Positions 6,848-15,273 are shown, counted from the first letter of the stretch. The stretch: 15,273 bases of DNA from an uncultured Acinetobacter sp. (GCA_900771065.1 CAAGMP010000186.1:1-15273); one strand, 5' to 3'. Made by a program: numbers and translations. The notes: a model not told the origin generated them from the sequence alone.

Positions 6848-8611
6848 TTATGGTTGCTCCTCATGTGGTTGGAATTGTTGTTGTTTAAATTCTGAAATAT
6901 GTTCACCCGACAGTGTTGGTTTTGAAATCAGATAAGGAATAAGATGGGCATTTGGATCAGTAACTTCACCTTGATATTTGGTTTCAGGTAAATTTTCAGG
7001 GTTAAACGGTTGCACGCTAATAACTTGACCTTGTCCATCTTGCTTTAATAATGCCGTTTCATATAACGCATTATTTTGCATTTGTTCTGCAGTTTGATTG
7101 ATATATTGATAAATCGGTTGCGCAAAAATGACATAACCAATTAAACCAGCTAGAAAAATATAAATGGTGCGATCATTGCGTTGAGGTGCAATAGTTGGTT
7201 GTTTTTCGTATTGTGCCAAACCTTTTTCATCTAATTCATCAGGGCTACTTGCTCGCCAAAATAAAATAAAACCGACTCGAGTAAATGCAATAATACTGAG
7301 TAAACTGACGAGCAACACTACAATAATAATGAGTAATTGATAAGGTGAATTTGCAGTCGCTTGGAGTAAAAAGACTTTACCAAAAAAACCACTAAATGGA
7401 GGTAAACCTGCCATCATGAGTGCAATTAAAAAGTAACATACTGCTAAAGGGGCATGTTGTTTCATTTTTGTTGAAACAGTGAGGTAATCTTTATGTTCGC
7501 CACGTTGTGAAGTAATCCAACCACACAATAAATAAAATGTTGCTGCAATAAGCGTACTGTGAACTAAATAATATAATGCCGCGCTCCATGCTTGCGTATT
7601 AAACAAAGCAATTGCAATTAAAATAGTACCAATTGAAGATAGCACCATAAAACCAACAAAACGGCGTAAGCGTTCTGCACCGATTGCCCCAATTGCCCCA
7701 TATAAAGAGGTTATTAAGCCAATTGGTAGTAACCAATTTTGTAGTAATTCACGGCTTAATCCATCATCAAATACTGTTCCATTGATACGTAAAATGGCAT
7801 AAATACCGACCTTGGTCATAATGGTAAATAACGCAGCTACAGGCGTTGTAGCAACAGCATAGGTTTTAGGTAGCCAAAAACCAACAGGAAGCATTGCGGC
7901 TTTAATACCAAAAACCACAAATAATAATAAGCCACCTGCAACAGCAATACGGTGTTCATCGGGGGCTAATAAGGGCATTAACCGCGCTACATCGGTCATA
8001 TTTAAACTACCGACGCTGCCGTAAATTGTTCCTAAACCAATTAAAAATAAGGCGGAAGCAAATAAATTGATCGTGACATAATGAATGCCCAATTGAAAAC
8101 GGACTTTGCCTTGACCATGAATTAGCAAAACATAAGACGACATCAATAAAATTTCAAAAAAGACAAATAAGTTAAATAAATCGCCTGTTAAAAATGCACC
8201 ACATAAACCCATCAATAAAAAATGAAACATGACATGGAAATAACGTCCACGCATATCCCACTCTTTACTCGCAAACCAAAGTAAAGGAACAGCTAAAGCA
8301 TAAGTCAAAACCAACATAAATGCAGATAGCTGATCTAAAACCAAAACAATACCAAAAGGAGCAGCCCATTCACTTAAATTGTAAACGGTGATTTGTCCAT
8401 TGCTCGCTTGAATAAGATAAGCAATTGCAACCATTAAACCTAAAACAGCCGAGCTTAAACTTAAGCCACGACGCCAAGGTTGGCGCCAATCTTGTGCTAA
8501 AGAGCCTGAACCCGGGTTACCCAAAACCACCAAAATAAATGCAGTAAAAGCAGGAATTAAAATGCTAAAAATGGGTGTATGTGTGTACCAAAAATGCAAA
8601 AGATCATTCAT
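6848..8611 (-). CDS. mrpD: Monovalent cation/H+ antiporter subunit MrpD (PhaD/MnhD)
   Basis: Large antiporter-like subunit, homologous to respiratory complex I NuoL/M/N, thought to form a proton or cation channel in the membrane. It has 587 residues with about 14 predicted helices to residue 502. Key charged residues are present: Glu153 in FFEILLMSSY (counterpart of Bacillus Glu137), Lys237 in VFGIKAAMLP (counterpart of Lys219) and Lys267 in MTKVGIY. Bacillus MrpD is about 490-500 residues, so the polar, Gln/Glu-rich tail at about 502-587 is an extension. The start codon abuts the mrpC stop (TAA then ATG), with GAGGA about 10 bases upstream. Confidence 0.95.
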   Translation of the reverse strand: MNDLLHFWYTHTPIFSILIPAFTAFILVVLGNPGSGSLAQDWRQPWRRGLSLSSAVLGLMVAIAYLIQASNGQITVYNLSEWAAPFGIVLVLDQLSAFMLVLTYALAVPLLWFASKEWDMRGRYFHVMFHFLLMGLCGAFLTGDLFNLFVFFEILLMSSYVLLIHGQGKVRFQLGIHYVTINLFASALFLIGLGTIYGSVGSLNMTDVARLMPLLAPDEHRIAVAGGLLLFVVFGIKAAMLPVGFWLPKTYAVATTPVAALFTIMTKVGIYAILRINGTVFDDGLSRELLQNWLLPIGLITSLYGAIGAIGAERLRRFVGFMVLSSIGTILIAIALFNTQAWSAALYYLVHSTLIAATFYLLCGWITSQRGEHKDYLTVSTKMKQHAPLAVCYFLIALMMAGLPPFSGFFGKVFLLQATANSPYQLLIIIVVLLVSLLSIIAFTRVGFILFWRASSPDELDEKGLAQYEKQPTIAPQRNDRTIYIFLAGLIGYVIFAQPIYQYINQTAEQMQNNALYETALLKQDGQGQVISVQPFNPENLPETKYQGEVTDPNAHLIPYLISKPTLSGEHISEFKQQQFQPHEEQP

Positions 8612-8974
8612 TTAGACGTCATCCTCTTGCGATGCTTTTGGTAAATCTTCTTTGGCATCGACATGATCTGTTCCTGTTTCATAACGTGTACGCAATGCCA
8701 ATTGCACAATAAATGCCGTAGTTGCAAAACCAATCACAATGGCAGTGAGAACCAAAGCCTGAGGAAGTGGATCGGTTGATTTACTAATGTCGGTTAAAAC
8801 CGCAGGCGCATTGAGTTGAATGCGACCAATGGAAAATAAAAATAAATTGACTGCATAACCAATCATTGCCAAGCCTAAAACCACAGGAAAAGTACGTGCA
8901 CGTAAAATTAAATACACCCCTGTTGCAGTTAATAAGCCGACTGAAGAAGCCAATAAAAATTCTAAACTAATCAT
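8612..8974 (-). CDS. mrpC: Monovalent cation/H+ antiporter subunit MrpC (PhaC/MnhC)
   Basis: 120-residue subunit homologous to complex I NuoK, with three predicted membrane helices (about 4-24, 28-50 and 72-95). The strongly conserved DPLPQALVLTAIVI stretch is at 68-81. The last 25 residues are acidic and polar. The ATG overlaps the mrpAB stop in an ATGA arrangement, and AGAGG lies about 7 bases upstream, so translation is coupled. Together with MrpA, MrpB and MrpD it makes up the complex I-like part of the antiporter. Confidence 0.94.
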   Translation of the reverse strand: MISLEFLLASSVGLLTATGVYLILRARTFPVVLGLAMIGYAVNLFLFSIGRIQLNAPAVLTDISKSTDPLPQALVLTAIVIGFATTAFIVQLALRTRYETGTDHVDAKEDLPKASQEDDV

Positions 8975-11820
8975 GAGCGACCTCTTTGATTGGGCATTGG
9001 ACCTGACAAACTTGAGTGACGTGAATCGCCTAAAACAGAAATCATAAGCATGGTTGCACCAACAACCGTGACATAAACCCCAATATCAAAAATTGCCGCT
9101 GAAGCTAAATGCATTTCGCCTAAAATAGGTGGTGAAACATAAATATGGGCGCTAGTTAAAAATGGACGTCCCCAGAACCATGCACCTAATCCAGTTAAAC
9201 CTGCAATGAGCAATCCAATACCAATCCAAATTTCATATAAACGCCCAGATTGAGCATTTAACAAACGTTCTGCACGGTCTTGACCTAAGGCAATATATTG
9301 AATAATTAATGCCAATGAGGTGACCAAACCTGCAATAAATCCACCACCAGGTAAATTATGCCCACGCAAGAAAATATATAAACTAATCACTAAGGCAAAC
9401 GGTAAAATCCAAGATGCTGCTATACGGAACATTAAAGGTGATGGATTAAAACGATAAGACAAACCTTGAGTGATGGTTGTTCCATGTGCACGCATGCCAT
9501 CCATTAGACACAATGTTCCAATCGCAGCAATACCTAAAACTGTAATTTCGCCAAAGGTATCGAAACCACGGAAATCAACTAAAATGACATTGACTACATT
9601 GGTTCCACCGCCAAGTGGAATAGATTGTTGCAAGAAGAACCATGAAATTGAATTGTGATCTCGCGTAAGCATGAGCCAGCAAATCCATGCGATACCTAAA
9701 CCAACTAAAATTGCAATCACGCCATCACGCCAACGCCGTGGCACGCTCGATTCGTAAGGTGTTAATTGAGGCAATAAAGATAAACTCATTAACAATAATA
9801 CAGTGGTTACCACATCGACTGTAATTTGAGTTAATGCCAAGTCGGGTGCAGAAAAACCAACAAAAATCAGTGTAACGACCAAACCGACTGCACCACTAAT
9901 TAAAATCGCTTTAATTCGTTCATGGTGGAACCATAACATCATCCAACAGGCAGAAAATAAAACCAACCACAACACAATAGCAACAGCAGGAGCAGAGGTT
10001 AATTCACGTGAACCTGTGCCAATTCCTTGAAGCGCTAATGGACTTGCAACCACAGCAAAGGTAAAAATGACAATCCAAAATAAATAGCTTTGTAATTTTC
10101 CATTTTCTGTAGCACGTTTAAATTGACGTGAATTGAGCAAGAGTTTTTTTAGAAATAAATCGAATAAAACTTTACCTTGTAAACGTCCTAGGTGTACATC
10201 AAGATCAATTTTTTTAATTTTGCCGTCTTTGGCGAGTGCAAAATAAAATAATGTGCCACCAACTAAAGCAATTGCACTCATTAATAAAGGCAGATTAAAA
10301 CCATGCCAAATCGCTAAATGTACACCTTCAAATTGTGCTAGTTGTGTGCTTGAGCGTGTGCTGGCATTGACAATTTGTTCAACCAATAAAGCAGGAAAAA
10401 GACCAACTAAAATACATAAAATTGCCAATAAAGTTGCAGGAGCGCGCATCCCAAAAGGCGGTTCATGTGGTGATTTATTGGGAACTTGTTGACCTAATTT
10501 GCCATCAAAAAAGACGCCATGTACTAAACGTACTGAATATGCAACCGCAAATAAACCTGCCAAGGTTGCCACAATGGCAGAACAAACCATGACAGGACCC
10601 GATAAATTCGCTAGCAATTCGGTAAAGAACATTTCTTTAGATAAAAAGCCGTTGGTTAAAGGAACACCCGCCATCGATGCGGCTGTAATCATGGTTAAAG
10701 TGGCAGTAAAAGGTAAAAATTGCCATAAACCGCTTAATTTTCTTAAATCACGGGTTTGCGTTTCATGGTCAATAATTCCTGCAATCATAAACAAAGCAGC
10801 TTTAAATGTGGCATGGTTAATAATATGAAAAATTGCCGCAGCAACAGCCAAAGGCGAGCCAATACCAAGTAAACAAACAATTAAACCCAAATGACTGATA
10901 GTTGAATAAGCCAATAAACCTTTGAGATCTTCCTTAAAAATGGCAAAAAAAGCGGCCATACATAAGGTCAATAAACCAATAAAAGTCACTAAATTATGAT
11001 AAAGTGCCGCGCCTGCAAAAATAGGTAATAAACGCGCCAATAAAAAGATCCCTGCTTTGACCATGGTGGCAGAATGTAAATAAGCCGACACAGGAGTTGG
11101 CGCAGCCATGGCATTAGGTAACCAAAAATGAAACGGAAACTGGGCACTTTTGGTGAATGCACCCAATAAAATTAGTAATAACGCAGGCACAAATAAATGA
11201 TGACTTTGAATTTGATCCGCCATTGAGGTAATTTGATCAATTTGAAATGTACCTGTAATTTGTCCAATTAAGACAAAACCGCCTAACATAGCTAACCCAC
11301 CCATTCCCGTAATGGTGAGCGCCATGCGTGAACCGCGTTGTGCTGCGTCGTAATTACTCCAATATCCCACCAATAAAAATGAGGAAATACTGGTTAATTC
11401 CCAAAAAATCAGCAAAATAATTAAGTTATTCGACAAAGAAATGCCTAACATCGCTGCCATAAAAAGCATCAGCAAGACATATAATTTACTCAGTGAGTTA
11501 CGTTCATTTAAATAATAATAGGCGTAAATAAAAATGAGTGTGCCAATTCCAGTAATTAGCAGAGCAAATAAAAGACCTAAGGCATCGAGTCGAAAACTAA
11601 AATCAATTCCAAGTTGCGGCAGCCAAGACCAAGTTTGTACAAGGACAGCACCATTGAAAACGGCTTTTGCTTCGGTGAGTAAAGCAATAAAACAGCTTAA
11701 TGCAACTGCAATTGCACCAATTGCAGTTGTACCACGAGAGAATTTTTTCAGCCATGAGACAAGTGCTGTGCCTAGTATTAGGGGTAACAAGATAATAATC
11801 GGTAGCACACTCGTATCCAT
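8971..11820 (-). CDS. mrpA: Fused monovalent cation/H+ antiporter subunit MrpA-MrpB (PhaAB type)
   Basis: 949-residue inner-membrane protein. Residues 1 to about 530 form the NuoL-like core with Glu141 (FWELTS), Lys224 (AFTKSAQFPF), His231, Lys300 (FKEDLKGLLAYSTISH) and Lys340, matching Bacillus MrpA Glu140, Lys223, His230 and Lys299. The MrpA-specific C-terminal part (about 610-780) includes APDLALTQITVDVV (658-671). From about 790 to the end is a complete MrpB domain with RGHNLPGGGFIAG (819-831). AB fusion marks group 2 (Pha-like) operons, as in Sinorhizobium. The ATG at 11820 is preceded by an in-frame TAA and has no clear Shine-Dalgarno. First gene of the operon. Whether it prefers Na+ or K+ cannot be told. 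Confidence 0.95.
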   Translation of the reverse strand: MDTSVLPIIILLPLILGTALVSWLKKFSRGTTAIGAIAVALSCFIALLTEAKAVFNGAVLVQTWSWLPQLGIDFSFRLDALGLLFALLITGIGTLIFIYAYYYLNERNSLSKLYVLLMLFMAAMLGISLSNNLIILLIFWELTSISSFLLVGYWSNYDAAQRGSRMALTITGMGGLAMLGGFVLIGQITGTFQIDQITSMADQIQSHHLFVPALLLILLGAFTKSAQFPFHFWLPNAMAAPTPVSAYLHSATMVKAGIFLLARLLPIFAGAALYHNLVTFIGLLTLCMAAFFAIFKEDLKGLLAYSTISHLGLIVCLLGIGSPLAVAAAIFHIINHATFKAALFMIAGIIDHETQTRDLRKLSGLWQFLPFTATLTMITAASMAGVPLTNGFLSKEMFFTELLANLSGPVMVCSAIVATLAGLFAVAYSVRLVHGVFFDGKLGQQVPNKSPHEPPFGMRAPATLLAILCILVGLFPALLVEQIVNASTRSSTQLAQFEGVHLAIWHGFNLPLLMSAIALVGGTLFYFALAKDGKIKKIDLDVHLGRLQGKVLFDLFLKKLLLNSRQFKRATENGKLQSYLFWIVIFTFAVVASPLALQGIGTGSRELTSAPAVAIVLWLVLFSACWMMLWFHHERIKAILISGAVGLVVTLIFVGFSAPDLALTQITVDVVTTVLLLMSLSLLPQLTPYESSVPRRWRDGVIAILVGLGIAWICWLMLTRDHNSISWFFLQQSIPLGGGTNVVNVILVDFRGFDTFGEITVLGIAAIGTLCLMDGMRAHGTTITQGLSYRFNPSPLMFRIAASWILPFALVISLYIFLRGHNLPGGGFIAGLVTSLALIIQYIALGQDRAERLLNAQSGRLYEIWIGIGLLIAGLTGLGAWFWGRPFLTSAHIYVSPPILGEMHLASAAIFDIGVYVTVVGATMLMISVLGDSRHSSLSGPMPNQRGRS

Positions 11821-11992
11821 TTATTGTGAATTAAGTTAAATCGTTCAAGAATTACAGGACAGCAAAGCCGCTCTCCAACTTACTCAATCTTGAAAGTCAG
11901 CGGAATGTTCGAATCTAATGACAAAATGGCATTGCGCGATCTTGTCTTGATAGTATTTTTCGATTCTATTGAGGAAATCTCAAGTAAATCCG

Positions 11993-12021
11993 ATCATATT
12001 ACAACCACAGTTGAACATCAA
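11993..12021 (-). promoter_or_regulatory. Candidate promoter of the mrp operon
   Basis: On the - strand, a -35 TTGATG (12016-12021) and a -10 TATGAT (11993-11998) are spaced by exactly 17 bases (4/6 and 5/6 matches to consensus). The predicted start near 11986 gives a leader of about 165 nt before the mrpAB ATG. A weak 5-bp hairpin TTGAG/CTCAA with a 5-base loop (11969-11983) would lie near the 5' end. Nothing else is recognisable in the 278-base gap 11821-12098. Confidence 0.5.
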
Positions 12022-12098
12022 CCTTTTTTGTAGTTTGTTATAAAATCAGGTTAATTTTGCATGAAAAAAAAGATTTAAATCAAAAAATATTGTTGCGA

Positions 12099-13580
12099 TT
12101 ATGTTTTCTTTTTTATTTTAAGTCGTTGTATTAAATCGTAAATATGATGAATGTTTAACATTTCTTTTGCACGTGTACAAGCTACATACAGTAAGCGCAA
12201 CTCTTCATCACTGATTTTATAATCATATTGATTTAATTTAAATTGATAGTCATCTTCAAGATGAACTTTGTTCCATTCTAAACCTTTGGCTTTGTGCGCG
12301 GTCGAAATAATATAGTCTGCTTGCTCAATTGGGCTAATTTGTGTCATGGCTTTTTTTAATGCGGTTGTACCATGATCATCAACCAATTTAACCAAAGGTT
12401 TTACATCGCTTCCTTCATTGGTTTCGCAATATTCATGCACATCATGCCACGATTTAAACCAAGCTAATTCAGGCACATCGGTGACCATTTTGCCATTTTT
12501 TAATGATTCAGCTGCATCAACAAAACGACTTAAACGTGCATGATCGGCTTGTAAACTGACTTTATGGTTTTTTAACAAACCAATTAATAATAATTCCATT
12601 GCCCGTGCGTTGGTACGACATAAAATGGCATCGTGCATTTTGGTCTGTGGCTTGTTAAAAACATGAGAATGCACTTGAGGATTGCCAATTAAAGGAATTT
12701 TTTCACCTAAAGCATTTAAAATGACATTGGCACAATCGGCAATATTTTGCCCAAAACGAAAAGACATAGTCAGCCTCGATTCGGGTAATGGCAATTGATT
12801 CATAGCATTGACCGCACCACGCCATGCATAAATTTGTTGATGTGCATCGCCAACATAAATCACTTGCGATTGTTTTTGTTTAAGTAAAATACCTAACATA
12901 ATTGGGTCGGCATCTTGCGCTTCATCAAATAAAATATAGTCGCTTGGAATAATGGGTTCAGATAATGCCCACAATTTTAAATAAATGTCATGCCCAATGC
13001 CCGCTTGATGTTGAGGATGAATAGATTCGAGCCAACGTCGTTCCACAAACGGATATAAATAATGTTGTAAAGTGGCAACATCATCTTGATGCAACCAATC
13101 GGGCGTTTGAATATGTCGCGCAGCAGGGTAGGCAGAACTGGTACTACAAAAATAACTCACTGCATTGGCAACTAAACTTGCCAAACGAGAAGGCATTAAC
13201 TCATACTTTTCATAACGTCCGCCCATTAAGCGTCGTAAGCTGATTGGTTGAATACGATATTCTTTTGCCAAAAAACTTGGACTTAAACGTGGTAAACGTA
13301 GTTTATCGGTAATTTCACGCGCCACACTGCGAAAAGCCAAAGAGTGAAAAGTACGACAATTGACATTGTGGTGAAATTTTCGCTGTGCTTCACTGGCAAT
13401 GCTTTTATTAAACGCCAAATAAGTACCACGTTGATGTGCAAGCGCTTGGCTAATCATTTGCAGGGTCGTGGTTTTACCTGTGCCTGCATAGGCAATGACT
13501 TTGAATGATTGTCCACTACGCGCCTGATCTATTGCAAAGCTTTGTTCATCGGTGGCGCGTGGTGCATGAATAAGTGTCAT
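12099..13580 (-). CDS. UvrD/Rep-family SF1 DNA helicase, FBH1-like
   Basis: ATP-driven 3'-5' DNA translocase/helicase by family. It has 493 residues, against about 720 for E. coli UvrD. All SF1A motifs are visible: Q motif Gln13, Walker A YAGTGKTTTL (31-40), motif Ia YLAFNKSIASEA (54-65), Walker B FDEAQD (218-223), motif III GDAHQQIYAWRGA (244-256), motif IV SFRFG (273-277), motif V STAHKAKGLEW (426-436) and motif VI YVACTRAK (465-472). Wording such as LTMSFRFGQNIA, CRTNARA and HQQIYAWRGAVNAM resembles the helicase part of eukaryotic FBH1 more than UvrD or Rep (from memory). The C-terminus ends in a basic KIKKKT tail. The ATG abuts the hisIE stop and has no Shine-Dalgarno, suggesting coupled translation. 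Its cellular role is unknown. Confidence 0.9.
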   Translation of the reverse strand: MTLIHAPRATDEQSFAIDQARSGQSFKVIAYAGTGKTTTLQMISQALAHQRGTYLAFNKSIASEAQRKFHHNVNCRTFHSLAFRSVAREITDKLRLPRLSPSFLAKEYRIQPISLRRLMGGRYEKYELMPSRLASLVANAVSYFCSTSSAYPAARHIQTPDWLHQDDVATLQHYLYPFVERRWLESIHPQHQAGIGHDIYLKLWALSEPIIPSDYILFDEAQDADPIMLGILLKQKQSQVIYVGDAHQQIYAWRGAVNAMNQLPLPESRLTMSFRFGQNIADCANVILNALGEKIPLIGNPQVHSHVFNKPQTKMHDAILCRTNARAMELLLIGLLKNHKVSLQADHARLSRFVDAAESLKNGKMVTDVPELAWFKSWHDVHEYCETNEGSDVKPLVKLVDDHGTTALKKAMTQISPIEQADYIISTAHKAKGLEWNKVHLEDDYQFKLNQYDYKISDEELRLLYVACTRAKEMLNIHHIYDLIQRLKIKKKT

Positions 13581-14363
13581 TTAGTGGCTACGATTGGCTT
13601 TTTCAACTAAACCCGATAAACCTTGGCGACGTGCTAATTCATTGAGTACCAATTGTGGGTCTAAATCGAAGTAACCTAACATGACAATGCTATGGAACCA
13701 TAAATCGGCAACTTCATAAATTAAATCATTTTTATGATTTTCAGTTGCTTCGGTTTTAAAATCTTTAGCGGCAATAATGGTTTCGATGCTTTCTTCACCA
13801 ACTTTTTCTAAAATTTTATTTAAACCTTTGTGATAAAGTTTTGCTACATAAGATGAATCGGGATCGGCTTGTTTACGCTCAGCCATCATTTGTCCTAAAT
13901 AAGACAAAACTTCGACTTGTTCTGCTTGTACAGACGATGCATTCATTGCAATAGTATGTGCATTTTGTGATTTTTCACCATAAATTGCAGTCGGATCTTT
14001 TAATTGAGCATCGACAATTTCCCAACCATTTTCGGTCAATTTACGATAAAAACAAGATTCACGACCCGTATGACACGCAATGCCGCCATGTTGTTCAATT
14101 TGTAGAATAATTACGTCTGCGTCACAATCGAGGCGAATTTCATGCACTGTTTGAAAATGTCCAGATTCTTCGCCCTTGTGCCACAACTTTTGACGTGAAC
14201 GGGAAAAATAAACTGCTTGTTGAATTTCTGCGGTACGTGCTAAAGCTTCGCGGTTCATCCACGCAACCATCAGTACACGTCCTGTTTGATGATGTTGAGC
14301 AATGGCAGGGACTAAACCGTGTTCGTTAAATTTTACTTCTTCGAGCCATTGTAAATTCTTCAT
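13581..14363 (-). CDS. hisIE: Bifunctional phosphoribosyl-AMP cyclohydrolase / phosphoribosyl-ATP pyrophosphatase HisIE
   Basis: Catalyses steps 2 and 3 of histidine biosynthesis in the cytoplasm: HisE hydrolyses phosphoribosyl-ATP to PR-AMP, and HisI opens the purine ring. The protein has 260 residues from the chosen start (E. coli about 203). The HisI domain (about 1-115) has LDCDAD (78-83) and the metal-binding cysteines Cys80, Cys97 (GGIACHTGRESC) and Cys104. The HisE domain (about 150-258) has EKVGEESIE (186-194) and YEVADLWFH (216-224). A linker of about 40 residues joins them, longer than usual. The frame extends 7 codons upstream to 14384, but the ATG at 14363 has GGTGA at a good distance and yields MKNLQWLEEVKF. 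The gene may be co-transcribed with the patatin gene 67 bases upstream. Confidence 0.95.
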   Translation of the reverse strand: MKNLQWLEEVKFNEHGLVPAIAQHHQTGRVLMVAWMNREALARTAEIQQAVYFSRSRQKLWHKGEESGHFQTVHEIRLDCDADVIILQIEQHGGIACHTGRESCFYRKLTENGWEIVDAQLKDPTAIYGEKSQNAHTIAMNASSVQAEQVEVLSYLGQMMAERKQADPDSSYVAKLYHKGLNKILEKVGEESIETIIAAKDFKTEATENHKNDLIYEVADLWFHSIVMLGYFDLDPQLVLNELARRQGLSGLVEKANRSH

Positions 14364-14430
14364 AAACATCACCAAATGTATCATTATTGAATGCGCTTAG
14401 TTTACGGCACATTGCCAATGAAAGAAATAT

Positions 14431-15273
14431 TTATAATGTTTGAAAATAATCTGGAAAATTTTGTTTTTCGACCAATTCTAAAAACGCATCGCCTAAGCGG
14501 TGGCTTTCTGCAATACATTGTTGCCACATTTTAACGCGTTCGGTTTGGCTCAAACCTTTTTGTACAAAGTCTTTGCGGTCAGGCAAACGACCTTGTGGTA
14601 ATTTATCCAAATAAGCTTGAGATGGTGAAATTAAGACGGTTCGTGCTTGATTATTCGGATTTGCATTGCGATTAAAAAACTTATCAAACCAACCGGGAAT
14701 AATTTGGTTGGTAAAATGTGGATAAAGTACTAAACCTTGGCTATTAAATGGCAAATCAATGTGATAATCAATTAAACCACCATCTCGATAATATCCCTTC
14801 GGCGCATTAGGAATGTCTTTAATTGCGGACATAACCCCAGGAATAGAAGCAGAAGCCATTAACCAATTAATTAAATTGTCTTTCGTTAAAGTTTGATAAT
14901 GTGTTTTGAAGTCATCTTCACTTAATTGAAAACAATATTCACTATGAGGCTGGCTAATGACACGTTGCATAAACCATTTGCTGTGTTTGCGAGCAATAGC
15001 AGTCGTGCCTACAATGCCTAACATAGAAGCAAGCAAAGCAATTCGATGGTCACTTTTGAAAATATGCTGTGCTTGAACTGATAGTACACCCAAATGATAA
15101 TCGGGATGATTAACAATTTTTTGTTCTTGACCTTGTACCAAATGACACAGCATATCCTGACAAATTTGACTAACGTCGTTTGGCGTCATTTTTTTATGAA
15201 AAGATAATTCAGTATAAGCTTGAGCTAAACGTTCTGTACCATGTTTTGCACCCCATGCCAAAATGCTAGCAAA
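14431..15273 (-). CDS. Patatin-like phospholipase family protein, N-terminus cut by window edge
   Basis: Predicted serine lipid acyl hydrolase of the patatin family. The reading frame stays open to the end of the window, so the gene is partial: 280 residues are visible, beginning FASILAWGAKHGTERL, which matches the segment just after the GXSXG nucleophile elbow. The oxyanion loop and catalytic Ser are therefore outside. The catalytic Asp of the Ser-Asp dyad is visible in YRDGGLIDYH (about residue 164 of the fragment), preceded by the family-typical ASASIPGVMSAI. A TTG at 15261 could be taken as a start but would remove the active-site serine. The C-terminal part (about 180-280) is polar. No signal peptide can be judged. 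Substrate unknown. Confidence 0.85.
   Translation of the reverse strand, partial: FASILAWGAKHGTERLAQAYTELSFHKKMTPNDVSQICQDMLCHLVQGQEQKIVNHPDYHLGVLSVQAQHIFKSDHRIALLASMLGIVGTTAIARKHSKWFMQRVISQPHSEYCFQLSEDDFKTHYQTLTKDNLINWLMASASIPGVMSAIKDIPNAPKGYYRDGGLIDYHIDLPFNSQGLVLYPHFTNQIIPGWFDKFFNRNANPNNQARTVLISPSQAYLDKLPQGRLPDRKDFVQKGLSQTERVKMWQQCIAESHRLGDAFLELVEKQNFPDYFQTL

Noticed and set aside
6847..6906. Upstream start for mrpE at 6906
   Set aside because: It would add 20 Asn-rich residues overlapping mrpD with no ribosome binding site; the ATG at 6846 has GAGGAG and fits the family.
11868..11903. Inverted repeat CCGCT/AGCGG in the mrp leader
   Set aside because: Only 5 bp with a 26-base loop, as expected by chance.
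12064..12081. Palindrome GATTTAAATC followed by eight Ts on the - strand, as a helicase terminator
   Set aside because: The A/T palindrome can form only about 3 bp around a usable loop, too weak for an intrinsic terminator. No good terminator was found between the helicase and mrpAB, so read-through into mrp is possible.
14364..14384. Upstream ATG for hisIE at 14384
   Set aside because: It adds MIHLVMF without a Shine-Dalgarno, while the ATG at 14363 has GGTGA at a suitable distance and starts the conserved domain.
15259..15261. TTG start for the patatin-like gene
   Set aside because: The frame is open to the window edge and family-like sequence continues upstream; starting here would remove the catalytic serine.

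Overview
The window reads as chromosomal DNA of a low-GC gammaproteobacterium, most likely Acinetobacter or a close Moraxellaceae relative. This is inferred from the A/T-rich codon use, the long RimP, the initiator tRNA–rimP–nusA–infB–rbfA order and the neighbouring AB-fused Mrp antiporter operon. No database search was possible. No phage, insertion sequence, CRISPR array or defence island is visible; this is core housekeeping DNA.

Bases 1-448 hold two initiator tRNA genes (the first lacks its 5' base at the window edge), a good sigma70-type promoter between them, two intrinsic terminators and a structured leader. On the + strand from 449 to 5606 lies a translation/transcription operon: rimP (30S maturation), nusA (elongation and termination), infB (IF2) and rbfA (30S maturation). 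IF2 loads the initiator tRNA encoded just upstream, so the block groups initiation and ribosome assembly. It ends at a bidirectional terminator at 5611-5641, and truB, the usual next gene in Escherichia coli, is absent.

On the - strand, 11820 down to 5645 is a tightly packed six-gene operon for a group 2 (Pha-like) Mrp multisubunit cation/proton antiporter, in transcription order mrpAB (fused), mrpC, mrpD, mrpE, mrpF, mrpG. Neighbouring genes overlap, abut or are separated by at most 9 bases, so translation is probably coupled. A candidate promoter lies at 11993-12021.

Upstream, also on the - strand, are a patatin-like lipase (cut by the window edge), hisIE (histidine biosynthesis) and an SF1 helicase resembling the FBH1 branch of the UvrD family. 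The helicase start codon directly abuts the hisIE stop codon.

I found no convincing new multi-gene system. The points most worth a second look are the small FBH1-like helicase coupled to hisIE, the U1/U72 initiator tRNA pair with tandem terminators ahead of rimP, and the extended tail of MrpD.
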